Source of the DNA: Prochlorococcus sp. RS04
GTDB taxonomy: Bacteria > Cyanobacteriota > Cyanobacteriia > PCC-6307 > Cyanobiaceae
Assembly (NCBI RefSeq): GCF_001989455.1
Contig: NZ_CP018346.1
Location: 1,116,001 to 1,180,000, forward strand
Length of the DNA: 64,000 nt
Direction: 5' to 3'
Of the stretch, positions 25,267 to 32,384 are shown one piece after another; within the stretch, counting starts at the first letter, position 1; each line of letters begins with the position of its first letter. Under the pieces are notes generated by a model that saw nothing but the letters and a program-made list of their open reading frames with translations, was not told where the DNA came from and did no database searches. Both the position numbers and the translations under genes were made by a program.

Positions 25267-25394
25267 CTAACATTCATCTAATCTATCTGCATATTCTCTT
25301 AAAATCTCAGCCATCTTCTGAGGTCGAATTTCTTGTTGATATTCTCTACATAAATCAAAAATTTATCTAAGAAATCTTTCATTGAAGAGGACAT
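25267..25394 (-). pseudogene. Frameshifted small gene
   Basis: From ATG 25394 the frame reads SSSMKDFLDKF, then after a run of five T another frame continues as FDLCREYQQEIRPQKM and AEILREYADRLDEC to a stop at 25267. One missing T in the homopolymer would join them into a coherent protein of about 42 residues. Real decay, slippage or a sequencing error are all possible. Confidence 0.55.
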
Positions 25395-25399
25395 AAAAA

Positions 25400-25495
25400 T
25401 TAGCGTTTCATTTTAAAAGTAAAGTATGCAAACCCACCAAGCAATAAAAGACTCACAACCCCATAAGTAATCGCTATGCCGTACATGTAAGTCAT
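25400..25495 (-). CDS. 31-residue membrane peptide, third of micro-operon
   Basis: Begins MTYMYGIAITYGVVSLLLLG, one membrane helix, and ends in a basic KMKR. Its ATG overlaps the upstream stop (ATGA), so translation is coupled. Function unknown. Confidence 0.6.
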   Translation of the reverse strand: MTYMYGIAITYGVVSLLLLGGFAYFTFKMKR

Positions 25496-25632
25496 TTATT
25501 TATAAAGACATAAGCAGAATATAAATAAACTAAGAAAACTCCAATAGCTATTGAACTTCCATAAATAAGAAAGTTCCAAAATCTATATAATTTAGGTTTT
25601 TTAAATTCTTTTTCTTCTTCTTTAGTAATCAT
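25492..25632 (-). CDS. 46-residue membrane protein, second of micro-operon
   Basis: A charged N-terminus (MITKEEEKEFKKPKLYRF) precedes one helix (FLIYGSSIAIGVFLVYLYS). Both ends overlap neighbours by ATGA. This layout is usual for subunits made in fixed ratio, suggesting a small membrane complex. Confidence 0.6.
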   Translation of the reverse strand: MITKEEEKEFKKPKLYRFWNFLIYGSSIAIGVFLVYLYSAYVFINK

Positions 25633-25745
25633 TTATTTTCTTTTTCTTTTCTGGCAGCATTACCTTTTGCTCTTAATACCAAAGTTATCGTAAGGGCAGC
25701 GCTTAATATCACAGCATCAATTAATAGGTGCGGGGAAATATTCAT
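25629..25745 (-). CDS. 38-residue membrane peptide, first of micro-operon
   Basis: Begins MNISPHLLIDAVILSAALTI, one helix, ending in a basic NAARKEKENK tail. It lies about 65 bp downstream of the box and hairpin at 25812-25850. Its stop overlaps the next start. Confidence 0.6.
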   Translation of the reverse strand: MNISPHLLIDAVILSAALTITLVLRAKGNAARKEKENK

Positions 25746-25811
25746 CAGCTGAAAAGAGAAATAAGAAGAGTCATTATCTTTTCATCAATAAATCTATTAA
25801 TCATTAAAAAA

Positions 25812-25850
25812 AGAGGGGTTTATCCCTCTAAGTTTAGATCGATTGTCAAT
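25812..25850 (-). promoter_or_regulatory. Box plus terminator-like leader hairpin (copy C)
   Basis: On the minus strand the box TTGACAATCGATCTAAACTT is followed by AGAGGG-ATAAAC-CCCTCT and a T-run. It precedes the three-gene micro-operon. Similar arrangements precede the genes at 14365 and 28897. Confidence 0.5.
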
Positions 25851-25896
25851 CATAGTCTATTTAGCTTTTTAGCTTCTCTGAAAAAAAGTATTTTAT

Positions 25897-26052
25897 TTAG
25901 CCAGAGCAAGAGAAGGCACCTGCAAGAATATTTTTAAAAATTGGTGCTTGACCCAAGGCATATAAAAAGAAAGTTGATGATGCGAGAGTAATAGCTATTT
26001 TAGAAGTCCTGTTAACTTTCAAATTTGAGACTTTTGCAAATGCAGAGTTCAT
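25897..26052 (-). CDS. 51-residue hydrophobic protein
   Basis: Begins MNSAFAKVSNLKVNRTS with one hydrophobic stretch (IAITLASSTFFLYALG) and a tail FKNILAGAFSCSG. It may be a membrane or exported peptide. Function unknown. Confidence 0.55.
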   Translation of the reverse strand: MNSAFAKVSNLKVNRTSKIAITLASSTFFLYALGQAPIFKNILAGAFSCSG

Positions 26053-26128
26053 TTGTTCCTTAATTTATTAATTTTATAATAGCTGCAAAATTTAAATATT
26101 TAGCATCAATATTTACCAAAGAATAATT

Positions 26129-26332
26129 TTATTGCTCCTTTTTCTCAGCTTGCATTTTTATTAGCTCAAATTCTTTTTTAGAAACTATTCTGATTTTGTA
26201 TGCTGGATATCTTGTCTTCCACCATTTATTGATCGAAATGGATACTCCTTCTAAATTTTGGGTACAAATATTGACCCATAGAGTTTTAGTTTCAACTTCT
26301 TTGTAGAATTCCCAACTTGTAGGTGAAGCCAT
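26129..26332 (-). CDS. 67-residue hypothetical protein
   Basis: The ATG at 26332 (MASPTSWEFYKEVETKTLWV) is preferred over an upstream TTG. It has several tryptophans (NKWWKTRYPAYKIRI) and a lysine-rich C-terminal helix. No known motif is seen; soluble. Confidence 0.6.
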   Translation of the reverse strand: MASPTSWEFYKEVETKTLWVNICTQNLEGVSISINKWWKTRYPAYKIRIVSKKEFELIKMQAEKKEQ

Positions 26333-26658
26333 TAAAAATCTCAAATGAAAAAATTCAATAAATTATGGAAAATGGTCCATAAGCTAAAACTTTTGTTTTT
26401 TTAAAAAGAGGATTTAGTTGAAGATATAGAGTTTTCATTAAGTGGTAATAATAAACTGTTAACAAAAGATTTACATCACGTTCGCCTTATAGGAAAGTAT
26501 TACTTTAATTTTATAACGAGTTTCTATTAAAAAATATCTACGCAAAGAAGGGGCCAAAAATTGACCCCTCTTGGTGAAACTCTTCCAAAGAAACACCATT
26601 AAAATATTACTCTGAAAGTTGCAAAGTTAAACAAATTAACAGAATCAAGATTAACAAT
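26333..26658. other. Gene-free region with hairpin
   Basis: I see no supported gene. A hairpin AGGGG..CCCCT spans about 26550-26570 between converging or unassigned units and may be a terminator, though the T-run is short. Confidence 0.4.
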
Positions 26659-26868
26659 TTATGCGGCCTTTTTAAAAGGGTTCATATTCCTCAAAAAGTT
26701 GTTACTTTTGCAGTTACTCATTTTTCTATATCTTTGATTTATATCCAGGATATACTTTCTAGCTTTCTTATCACTTTCAATTTTCTTTTTTCGAAGACGT
26801 AAAGCCCTTAAATCTTCTATGGACATGAGGCCATCATCTTCATTGAAATTTAAATGATCAAATTGCAT
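26659..26868 (-). CDS. 69-residue basic hypothetical protein
   Basis: Acidic N-terminus (MQFDHLNFNEDDGLMSIEDL) followed by a highly basic helix (RALRLRKKKIESDKKARKY). Could bind nucleic acid, but no fold is recognisable. Isolated gene. Confidence 0.55.
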   Translation of the reverse strand: MQFDHLNFNEDDGLMSIEDLRALRLRKKKIESDKKARKYILDINQRYRKMSNCKSNNFLRNMNPFKKAA

Positions 26869-27013
26869 CAGTTTAAGAAATTAAGTTTCTTCTTTAAGTG
26901 CAAGATTAACAACCTTATCTTTATTTGCAATAGAGATAATTAACCAACTTAGCTCAAATTAGTTATTCAACTTTAAGAAAGCTATGAATTTAAGTATTAA
27001 AAACTTTCTAAAA

Positions 27014-27133
27014 TCAAGAAAAACTTTTGATTGAATTAGATGGAATTTCTACAGATACAAATGATTCTCCATAATGAGATTCGGCTGATCTTATCAGTAA
27101 CCAGTAAAAGAAATTTACTAAAGCTTTCTCCAC
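27014..27133 (-). CDS. 39-residue peptide, YW-SAES family copy 2
   Basis: Starts at GTG 27133 and reads EKALVNFFYWLLIRSAES followed by HYGESFVS. It matches the 15957-16064 peptide through the hydrophobic helix and the SAESxYGxS turn, with unrelated tails. The 16 bases covering its start codon recur inverted inside the RNA candidate at 27255-27328. Confidence 0.55.
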   Translation of the reverse strand: MEKALVNFFYWLLIRSAESHYGESFVSVEIPSNSIKSFS

Positions 27134-27254
27134 GAGGATTTAGTAACTAATTTAAATAAACTTATCATTTTTGTAATAGCAATATACAAAATAAATTTAT
27201 TGCGCAATCAAGATATTTATCTTATAAAGCATAGTTGCATATTAATTAAGAAAA

Positions 27255-27328
27255 ATTTGCACCCTCAGGTTCTAGTCAGCGGACTAAATCCTCGTGGAGT
27301 ATCGGACTTTAGCCCGCTCTATTTTTTT
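27255..27328 (+). ncRNA. Candidate small RNA with intrinsic terminator
   Basis: AGCGGACTAAA (27278-27288) pairs with TTTAGCCCGCT (27308-27318) with one mismatch and is followed by a T-run to 27328. It is more G+C-rich than its surroundings and lacks an open frame. The 5' end is inferred from a -10-like TATTAA near 27239. The loop strand contains CTAAATCCTCGTGGAG, identical to the start region of the 27014 gene. Confidence 0.5.
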
Positions 27329-27455
27329 AGCAAAAGAAAAATAGCACAGCAAGGTAACTAGATCTCCAATTATTATATTTAATTCTGAATAAGCCTTTAT
27401 TGATTAATTGATCAAGAGTATCTGAGCAAATTTCGATGTTGTATATTGTATAATA

Positions 27456-27653
27456 ATGTTACAAAAACTAGTTATATCAATGGATTCAGTATTTTTGCTC
27501 ATTGATATATTCATTCTAAGAATAATATTATTATTGATGCCTAAAGAAGGTTTAATTGTGAAAAAAATAATTAAATTTTTTAAACTACTTAAGAGAAGAA
27601 TTGATATTTATAATGCAGAGGCTGAATTAAAATTTATATTGGAAAATAAATAA
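27456..27653 (+). CDS. 65-residue membrane protein
   Basis: One hydrophobic N-terminal hairpin or helix (VFLLIDIFILRIILLLM) followed by a basic helix (KKIIKFFKLLKRRIDIY). Its stop overlaps the next ATG as TAATG. Function unknown. Confidence 0.6.
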   Translation: MLQKLVISMDSVFLLIDIFILRIILLLMPKEGLIVKKIIKFFKLLKRRIDIYNAEAELKFILENK

Positions 27654-27799
27654 TGGGATTCCCACATTGCCCTATTTGTGTTGTTCTAGCATTTGTTTCA
27701 GTTTTTATGGGAGTTACTCGTAGTTATATGCTCTATACTCTTTTTAGGCTGTTTGTGATAGCAGAAACTAATTTTAAATTGAAGTTTAGTTTCTATTAA
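27653..27799 (+). CDS. 48-residue membrane protein with CPIC
   Basis: Begins MGFPHCPICVVLAFVSVFMG, a CxxC at the very start of a membrane helix, followed by a second hydrophobic segment. It overlaps the upstream gene by one base. Function unknown. Confidence 0.55.
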   Translation: MGFPHCPICVVLAFVSVFMGVTRSYMLYTLFRLFVIAETNFKLKFSFY

Positions 27800-27850
27800 T
27801 TGTTGACATCTAAGTATAAATACTTTATAAATAGATTGTAGTGAATACTA

Positions 27851-27941
27851 CAAAATCGTCCGATCTACCATCTGATAGACCGCAGTACGACTCAAGCCAT
27901 AGGACGGGGACTTGAGCAAGTTCAGGAGCTGCATCATGGTA
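27851..27941 (+). promoter_or_regulatory. Structured mRNA leader that pairs the start codon
   Basis: Three nested pairings are visible: TACCAT (27866-27871) with ATGGTA (27936-27941), GCAG (27882-27885) with CTGC (27929-27932), and CTCAAG (27891-27896) with CTTGAG (27911-27916). The first encloses the ATG, and AGGAG at 27924-27928 lies in an internal loop. This fits a translation-controlling leader. I cannot match it to a named riboswitch. Confidence 0.55.
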
Positions 27942-28037
27942 AACATGTATTTCAATGGAAAGTCATTCGTATATTGTAGAAAACAAGAAGAAAAGATAAT
28001 AAAGCTCACTTATAGAGGATCTATTTACTTGAAATAA
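27936..28037 (+). CDS. 33-residue DUF4278-like peptide
   Basis: The peptide MVNMYFNGKSFVYCRKQ ends with IIKLTYRGSIYLK; the LTYRGxxY motif resembles cyanobacterial DUF4278. AGGAG lies 7 bases before the ATG. The structured leader upstream supports regulated translation. Function unknown. Confidence 0.6.
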   Translation: MVNMYFNGKSFVYCRKQEEKIIKLTYRGSIYLK

Positions 28038-28430
28038 GATTTTTAATTTTTTTTAAAAGTTTGGACATTCGTCAAAGTTTTGAACTCAGTATTTATTAAT
28101 ACCTTATAAGAAAAACTTATTATCAAGATATTATTTACCTATTTAAAAATTTATATATTCGTATATTTAGTAACGAGAAATTAATTTTAAAATAACTAAC
28201 TTGTAATCAGATTTTTAAAAGGTAATGCAGCCTATTTCCGAAGAACTTTACAAAAAAATAGTTGAGAGTTCTAAAAATGAGTAAGTTACTAATCGCTTTA
28301 TTAGCATTAGATATAGGGGTTAGTCTGTCTAAAGTTTTCATTTTTTCCTAGAATCAAATTTCTTAACAAAAAAGAAGTACTTGTTTTCTAAAACAAGGAA
28401 TAGATACTGGGTATTATTTATTTGATTTTT
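28038..28430 (+). other. Sparse region with two overlapping micro-ORFs
   Basis: Only two very short plus-strand frames are seen: 28225-28284 (MQPISEELYKKIVESSKNE) and 28277-28351, a 24-residue hydrophobic peptide starting MSKLLIALLALDIGV. They overlap by 8 bases. Neither can be confirmed; the rest is featureless A+T-rich sequence. Confidence 0.35.
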
Positions 28431-28520
28431 TTATTTTATAAAATAAAGAATTAAACCAATAAAAGAACTACCTACAAGAAGTAGCACCATTAAAAAAGAT
28501 ATTAACTTTGCTAATCCCAT
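28431..28520 (-). CDS. 29-residue membrane peptide overlapping 28511 gene
   Basis: Begins MGLAKLISFLMVLLLVG and is almost entirely one membrane helix ending YFIK. Its ATG lies within the last codons of the upstream gene, so translation may be coupled. Too short to be sure. Confidence 0.45.
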   Translation of the reverse strand: MGLAKLISFLMVLLLVGSSFIGLILYFIK

Positions 28521-28897
28521 AAAGATAAATCAGAATTTCCTGTAGATCTTTGCATCCAGTGAATTTTCCAAACATTATTTACTTTTTTAAAAATTGACGT
28601 AACTGTTGGTAAGTCATCATTAGCTGTCCCTCTATAAGTAAATTTTGAACCTAGTGTAAAAATGCACATTACTATATTTTCGCTTAAAAATTCGAATCGG
28701 TGAATTTTAGTTATTTCTGCCTTTTCTTGCACTATATCACCAGTGATCATTTGCTCGAACCCTTTTGCATCTATAGGATTACCACTCGGTCTTATGAATA
28801 AAAAATCGGGAGTAGCATTGTCTACGAAGAATGAGGCCATTTTTTTGGGATCGGCAAACTCATTTAATAATGAAATTATTGTTTCTTTATCATTCAT
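28511..28897 (-). CDS. SnoaL/NTF2-like protein
   Basis: A 128-residue cone-like fold of the SnoaL/DUF4440 kind: a first helix (KETIISLLNEFADPKKMASFF), a DATPDFLFIRPSG-like strand region and a C-terminal VNNVWKIHWMQRS strand. Members are enzymes or binding proteins of varied function. A hairpin with T-run lies immediately before the ATG (28906-28917). Confidence 0.75.
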   Translation of the reverse strand: MNDKETIISLLNEFADPKKMASFFVDNATPDFLFIRPSGNPIDAKGFEQMITGDIVQEKAEITKIHRFEFLSENIVMCIFTLGSKFTYRGTANDDLPTVTSIFKKVNNVWKIHWMQRSTGNSDLSLWD

Positions 28898-28899
28898 AA

Positions 28900-28945
28900 A
28901 AAAACGGGACGTAACCCTTCTAGTTTAAATCCACTGTTTAAAATG
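28900..28945 (-). promoter_or_regulatory. Box plus leader hairpin (copy D)
   Basis: The minus strand reads a box ending GGATTTAAACTAGAAGG, then a GGG..CCC hairpin and seven T directly before the ATG at 28897. It is the most divergent of the copies. No minus-strand gene upstream needs a terminator here, so it is better read as a leader. Confidence 0.45.
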
Positions 28946-29019
28946 TACAGATGGAAATAGGATAATTCTAAAAAAGATTCGTTAGGATGTTTAAGTAATT
29001 AGATTTTTTAATTTAAATA

Positions 29020-29142
29020 ATGATCAATTCATTAAACAAATTATTGCCCGTTGGCAAAAAGGTCAAAAAATATCTGCCTTTCTTTATTGGATTTAAATTA
29101 CTTACATTTACTGGCTTTCTTACTTATTTAATGAATCGCTAA
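29020..29142 (+). CDS. 40-residue membrane protein
   Basis: Begins MINSLNKLLPVGKKVKKYL followed by one helix (FFIGFKLLTFTGFLTYL). Basic N-terminus suggests cytoplasmic orientation. Function unknown. Confidence 0.55.
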   Translation: MINSLNKLLPVGKKVKKYLPFFIGFKLLTFTGFLTYLMNR

Positions 29143-29185
29143 TTGATATAACCTTAATAATAAAGTTTAACTAAATTAAAATCTA

Positions 29186-29380
29186 GTGAATAAAGAAGAA
29201 CGAACCAAAAGATTTAAGTCTATGCCAAGTATGCAAAGACAACAATTGATATTAAAGAAGATGAAAGAAAGAGGTATAGAGGTGGGAAGTGGAGTTCCGA
29301 ATAAAAAATACGATAGCAAAGAGGTTTATGAATTAATTCATATTGCAAATTGCTTCCCAGAATTAAGAGAGAAAAAATAA
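29186..29380 (+). CDS. 64-residue basic hypothetical protein
   Basis: GTG start (NKEERTKRFKSMPSMQRQQL). The product is soluble, helical at the N-terminus and ends IHIANCFPELREKK. No motif recognised. It converges on the DoxX gene. Confidence 0.6.
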   Translation: MNKEERTKRFKSMPSMQRQQLILKKMKERGIEVGSGVPNKKYDSKEVYELIHIANCFPELREKK

Positions 29381-29410
29381 AAAATATTTAGGTTTCTTTA
29401 ATTAAGTAAT

Positions 29411-29791
29411 TTATTTTGGTTCCCTTATTGCAGTAATAATTAATCCACCTATCAATGCGAGATTGAACAATACTGCTTTTTGATGAAAAGGGAATATATG
29501 AAAAATTATTGTTGTTGGAATAATAAATAGTAATAAAAAGACTGAACCGATTTTTTGATTTTCCCCAAATATAAAAAATCCAGAACCCAAGATAAGACAT
29601 ATAATTGCTCCCACCAGAAGAATAGATGAAATTGGTTCAGGAATACCTTTTGAAGAAATATATTCAACTGTTCTCTCAAAATCATTTATTTTGCCTGGTA
29701 TTGCCGAGATAAATATTGCTGAAATTGATAATCTTGAAAAAAAATCTAAAAAAGATTTGATACTTTTATTTTTCAAAAAAGATTTTTTCAT
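29411..29791 (-). CDS. DoxX-family membrane protein
   Basis: A 126-residue protein with four membrane helices. The first carries the DoxX-type FSRLSISAIFISAIPGKIND, followed by ISSILLVGAIICLILGSG and the last near ALIGGLIITAIREP. DoxX-like proteins are linked to quinone or thiol redox chemistry but most are uncharacterised. A second DoxX gene occurs at 55843. Confidence 0.8.
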   Translation of the reverse strand: MKKSFLKNKSIKSFLDFFSRLSISAIFISAIPGKINDFERTVEYISSKGIPEPISSILLVGAIICLILGSGFFIFGENQKIGSVFLLLFIIPTTIIFHIFPFHQKAVLFNLALIGGLIITAIREPK

Positions 29792-29988
29792 AATCTCATT
29801 ATAAGAATAAAATTTTATGCTTTTTATAAATATTTTATTAGTCCGAAATAGTTTTAAATTTTTCTCAAAGAGGTTCAGCTAAATTAATAGAAATCTTTTT
29901 AATTAATGTGAATCTTTTTTAGGTAGTTAATAGTAATTTATGAATTGTCTTTTTATATTTATAAAATAATAAAATTTAATAAAATAAA

Positions 29989-30465
29989 ATGTTTAAAAAA
30001 TTTATTTTAACTTCTTTTTTACTTTTTAGTTCTCTAATAACTATATATCCTTCAAAAAAAGAAAATACTAATTTTTTGGATTATTGTTATTCTCTAGAAA
30101 AAATAATTTCTAGAAATACATTAGAAAAAAGTAAGAATCTATCGAAGAATTTTAAGTCTTTAGCAAAAGATATTACTTTATTTGGGACTAACAAAACTAG
30201 AGGTAATTTTGCTAATAAGATAATTGATCAATATAAAAATTCCAAAAAATTATTTATTATAAATGTTGTTCCAAATCAAATTTATTGTTTAGCAGGATAT
30301 TGGATTGAGCAGGTAAGTCCAGGAAAATTTGAATCCATTTTCTATGAGAAAACCAAACAAAAAATAAATGAATATAAGAATACTAAAAAAGAAGTAGATA
30401 AAATTATTAAAGAAATTAATTTAGAATATAAATCCATAAAAAAAGAAATTAATGATTTTTTTTAG
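29989..30465 (+). CDS. Secreted hypothetical protein
   Basis: A 158-residue product with a signal peptide (FKKFILTSFLLFSSLITIY) and a lysine-rich mature part containing DYCYSLEK and IYCLAGYW, two cysteines that may pair. The C-terminus is a long charged helix. The domain plan resembles the secreted protein at 12228 but similarity is weak. Confidence 0.6.
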   Translation: MFKKFILTSFLLFSSLITIYPSKKENTNFLDYCYSLEKIISRNTLEKSKNLSKNFKSLAKDITLFGTNKTRGNFANKIIDQYKNSKKLFIINVVPNQIYCLAGYWIEQVSPGKFESIFYEKTKQKINEYKNTKKEVDKIIKEINLEYKSIKKEINDFF

Positions 30466-30516
30466 AAAATCAAAATCTTTTTTTCTAATAAAATTGATTT
30501 ATTTGTTATGGTAGAT

Positions 30517-30837
30517 TCATTTTTTTTTAGATTTCGAAATAAAAAATAGCAGTAATCCGAAAATAATTACAAATCCAAAAATTGATAAAGTATAAATTAT
30601 TTTATTTTTGATATCAAAGTTAAGTGTTTTTTTGGTAATTTTTCCAAGGAACAGAAATTTTTTATTTGATAATGAATCATATTTTTCAGAATTGTTTTTA
30701 AAATAATAATTATTAAATAGTTTTTCCCTATTTTCATTAATGTCTATCTGTAAGTTATTTTCAGAGGCCCCAACTTTGTAATTCAATTGCTCATAAAGAA
30801 ATTCATGTATGTTTGAAATACTTGTTATTTTTAACAT
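30517..30837 (-). CDS. Tail-anchored hypothetical membrane protein
   Basis: 106 residues: an asparagine-rich soluble N-terminal part and a single C-terminal membrane helix (IIYTLSIFGFVIIFGLLLFF) followed by SKSKKK. No signal peptide. Function unknown. It converges on the upstream secreted-protein gene. Confidence 0.6.
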   Translation of the reverse strand: MLKITSISNIHEFLYEQLNYKVGASENNLQIDINENREKLFNNYYFKNNSEKYDSLSNKKFLFLGKITKKTLNFDIKNKIIYTLSIFGFVIIFGLLLFFISKSKKK

Positions 30838-31091
30838 TTAATTTATGTTTTTTTTAAATCATTATCAAACTATTCGTCATAAACTATAAAGTTTGGTTTA
30901 GCAAAATAAGACAAGACTCTTTTAAAAAAAGTACATTAAAAAGATAAATCAAAGAAAAAAAAGAAAGTTATTTTTTTGGAAAATTTCATAAATCATCATT
31001 TATTGACAAGTCTTTATTTAAAGTAATTTATAGATTTCTAAGGCTCTAATTATTTGATTGTTTTTTGCAAATCAGTTTGCATGAAATATTA

Positions 31092-31247
31092 TTATTTTGA
31101 CTTTCTTGTACCACCGTAGGAATAATTACTATGTTTAGAAATTACATTCCAACATTCTTTACAACAAAAAATCCATTCTCTATGAATTATAGAGTTAACT
31201 CTGTAATGAATTTTATCTGGCTTATGACATAAATCACATTTTTTCAA
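31092..31247 (-). CDS. 51-residue zinc-finger-like protein
   Basis: Two knuckles, CDLC near the start and FCCKEC near residue 29, form a plausible zinc finger. A stop directly upstream forces the TTG start at 31247. The tail WNVISKHSNYSYGGTRKSK is basic. Possible nucleic-acid-binding microprotein. Confidence 0.65.
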   Translation of the reverse strand: MKKCDLCHKPDKIHYRVNSIIHREWIFCCKECWNVISKHSNYSYGGTRKSK

Positions 31248-31336
31248 TCATCTTTAACTTTGCTAAATTTATTTTATATAAAAATTTGGTTAATTTAAAA
31301 TATTCACGAAAAAAATTTTATCATGTCATTATAATA

Positions 31337-31402
31337 ATGCACTCTGCGCATCCTGAAGCAAAGCAGTGGTTTTGTCGAGTGCAAATATTTTTAACTGATT
31401 AA
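31337..31402 (+). other. 21-codon ORF inside a hairpin
   Basis: The frame MHSAHPEAKQWFCRVQIFLT lies within a hairpin whose ends pair perfectly (TGCACTC 31338-31344 with GAGTGCA 31377-31383), then ATATTTTT. It may be a peptide gene or a small RNA with a terminator. The surrounding 31248-31499 has no other gene. Confidence 0.4.
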
Positions 31403-31499
31403 TAAAAATTTTTGATTATACATCTAAATTAGAACTTTAAAAAGAAACTCACGAATATTATTTAATTGATTTTAATATGTTTTTAATAATTTTAATACT

Positions 31500-31643
31500 A
31501 TGAACGTTTACTTATTTTGGATATTATTTTTAGCACTATGGGCTATAGTTCCATTAATGATTATTAAAGGTAGAGTAGACGAAGCACCTAAGATTGAAAC
31601 TTCACCAAAAGTTAAAGCAAAGAAAAAAGGTTGGTTCAATTAA
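31500..31643 (+). CDS. 47-residue membrane protein
   Basis: Begins MNVYLFWILFLALWAIVPLM, one membrane helix, and ends in a basic PKVKAKKKGWFN tail. Typical of picocyanobacterial small membrane proteins. Function unknown. Confidence 0.6.
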   Translation: MNVYLFWILFLALWAIVPLMIIKGRVDEAPKIETSPKVKAKKKGWFN

Positions 31644-31727
31644 AGAAATTTCCGTCTTAATAAAAATAGTCTTGGGATAATTCTTGAAAATTTAATTCAA
31701 AGTTTTTGTAAATTTTTTTTATTAAAA

Positions 31728-32312
31728 GTGGAAAAATTAGAAAATAACTTTCTTTATTTGGTTGTGCTTGGAGGTAGAGCAAAAAAAGCTAATATTGAAC
31801 TTCATGATGTTAGATGGGTTGTTGGATCTAAAATTGAGGATACATATGATACTTTGAGAAAGGATTGGTTTGGATCTCCGAAAGGTTTGCATATTGATAG
31901 CTATAAAAAAATAAAATATATAGATGGCTATAAGATAATTTTGAAGAATTTTGAAAATGATAAAATTAACAAAAATCAATTAGCTAATAGAACCAAGCAT
32001 CAAAAGAATTTATGGTTTGTCAATATTGGAGGCTATGATTCAAGCTCTATGCAAGAAAAACATGAGTTTGGTTTAGTTATAGCTTCGAATAAATTAGAGG
32101 CAAAAAATAAAGCTAAATCTAAATGGCTTATTGGTTATGAAAAAAAGCATAAAGATGATATTGATTCTATAGAAATATTAAATAGTTGTGATAATTGTGA
32201 ACTAATAAAAAAGATAGGTAAATGGCAAATAGAATTAACCACAGATAATAATTTTATTGAAGAAAACAATTATCCTGATTGGTATGGTTATCAAAAAATA
32301 GATGGTATATAG
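31728..32312 (+). CDS. DUF1543 domain protein
   Basis: A 194-residue protein with GTG start. It has two similar halves: LVVLGGRAKKANIELHDVRW and LWFVNIGGYDSSSMQEKHEFG, each followed by a W-x-G-type segment, matching the tandem DUF1543 pattern. Function unknown. The protein appears soluble. Confidence 0.8.
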   Translation: MEKLENNFLYLVVLGGRAKKANIELHDVRWVVGSKIEDTYDTLRKDWFGSPKGLHIDSYKKIKYIDGYKIILKNFENDKINKNQLANRTKHQKNLWFVNIGGYDSSSMQEKHEFGLVIASNKLEAKNKAKSKWLIGYEKKHKDDIDSIEILNSCDNCELIKKIGKWQIELTTDNNFIEENNYPDWYGYQKIDGI

Positions 32313-32384
32313 AGATCAAAGAATTTTATAATTTAAAAAAAGCTCTGATGATTACTTTATATTCTTATTAATTTTTTTAAAGTC

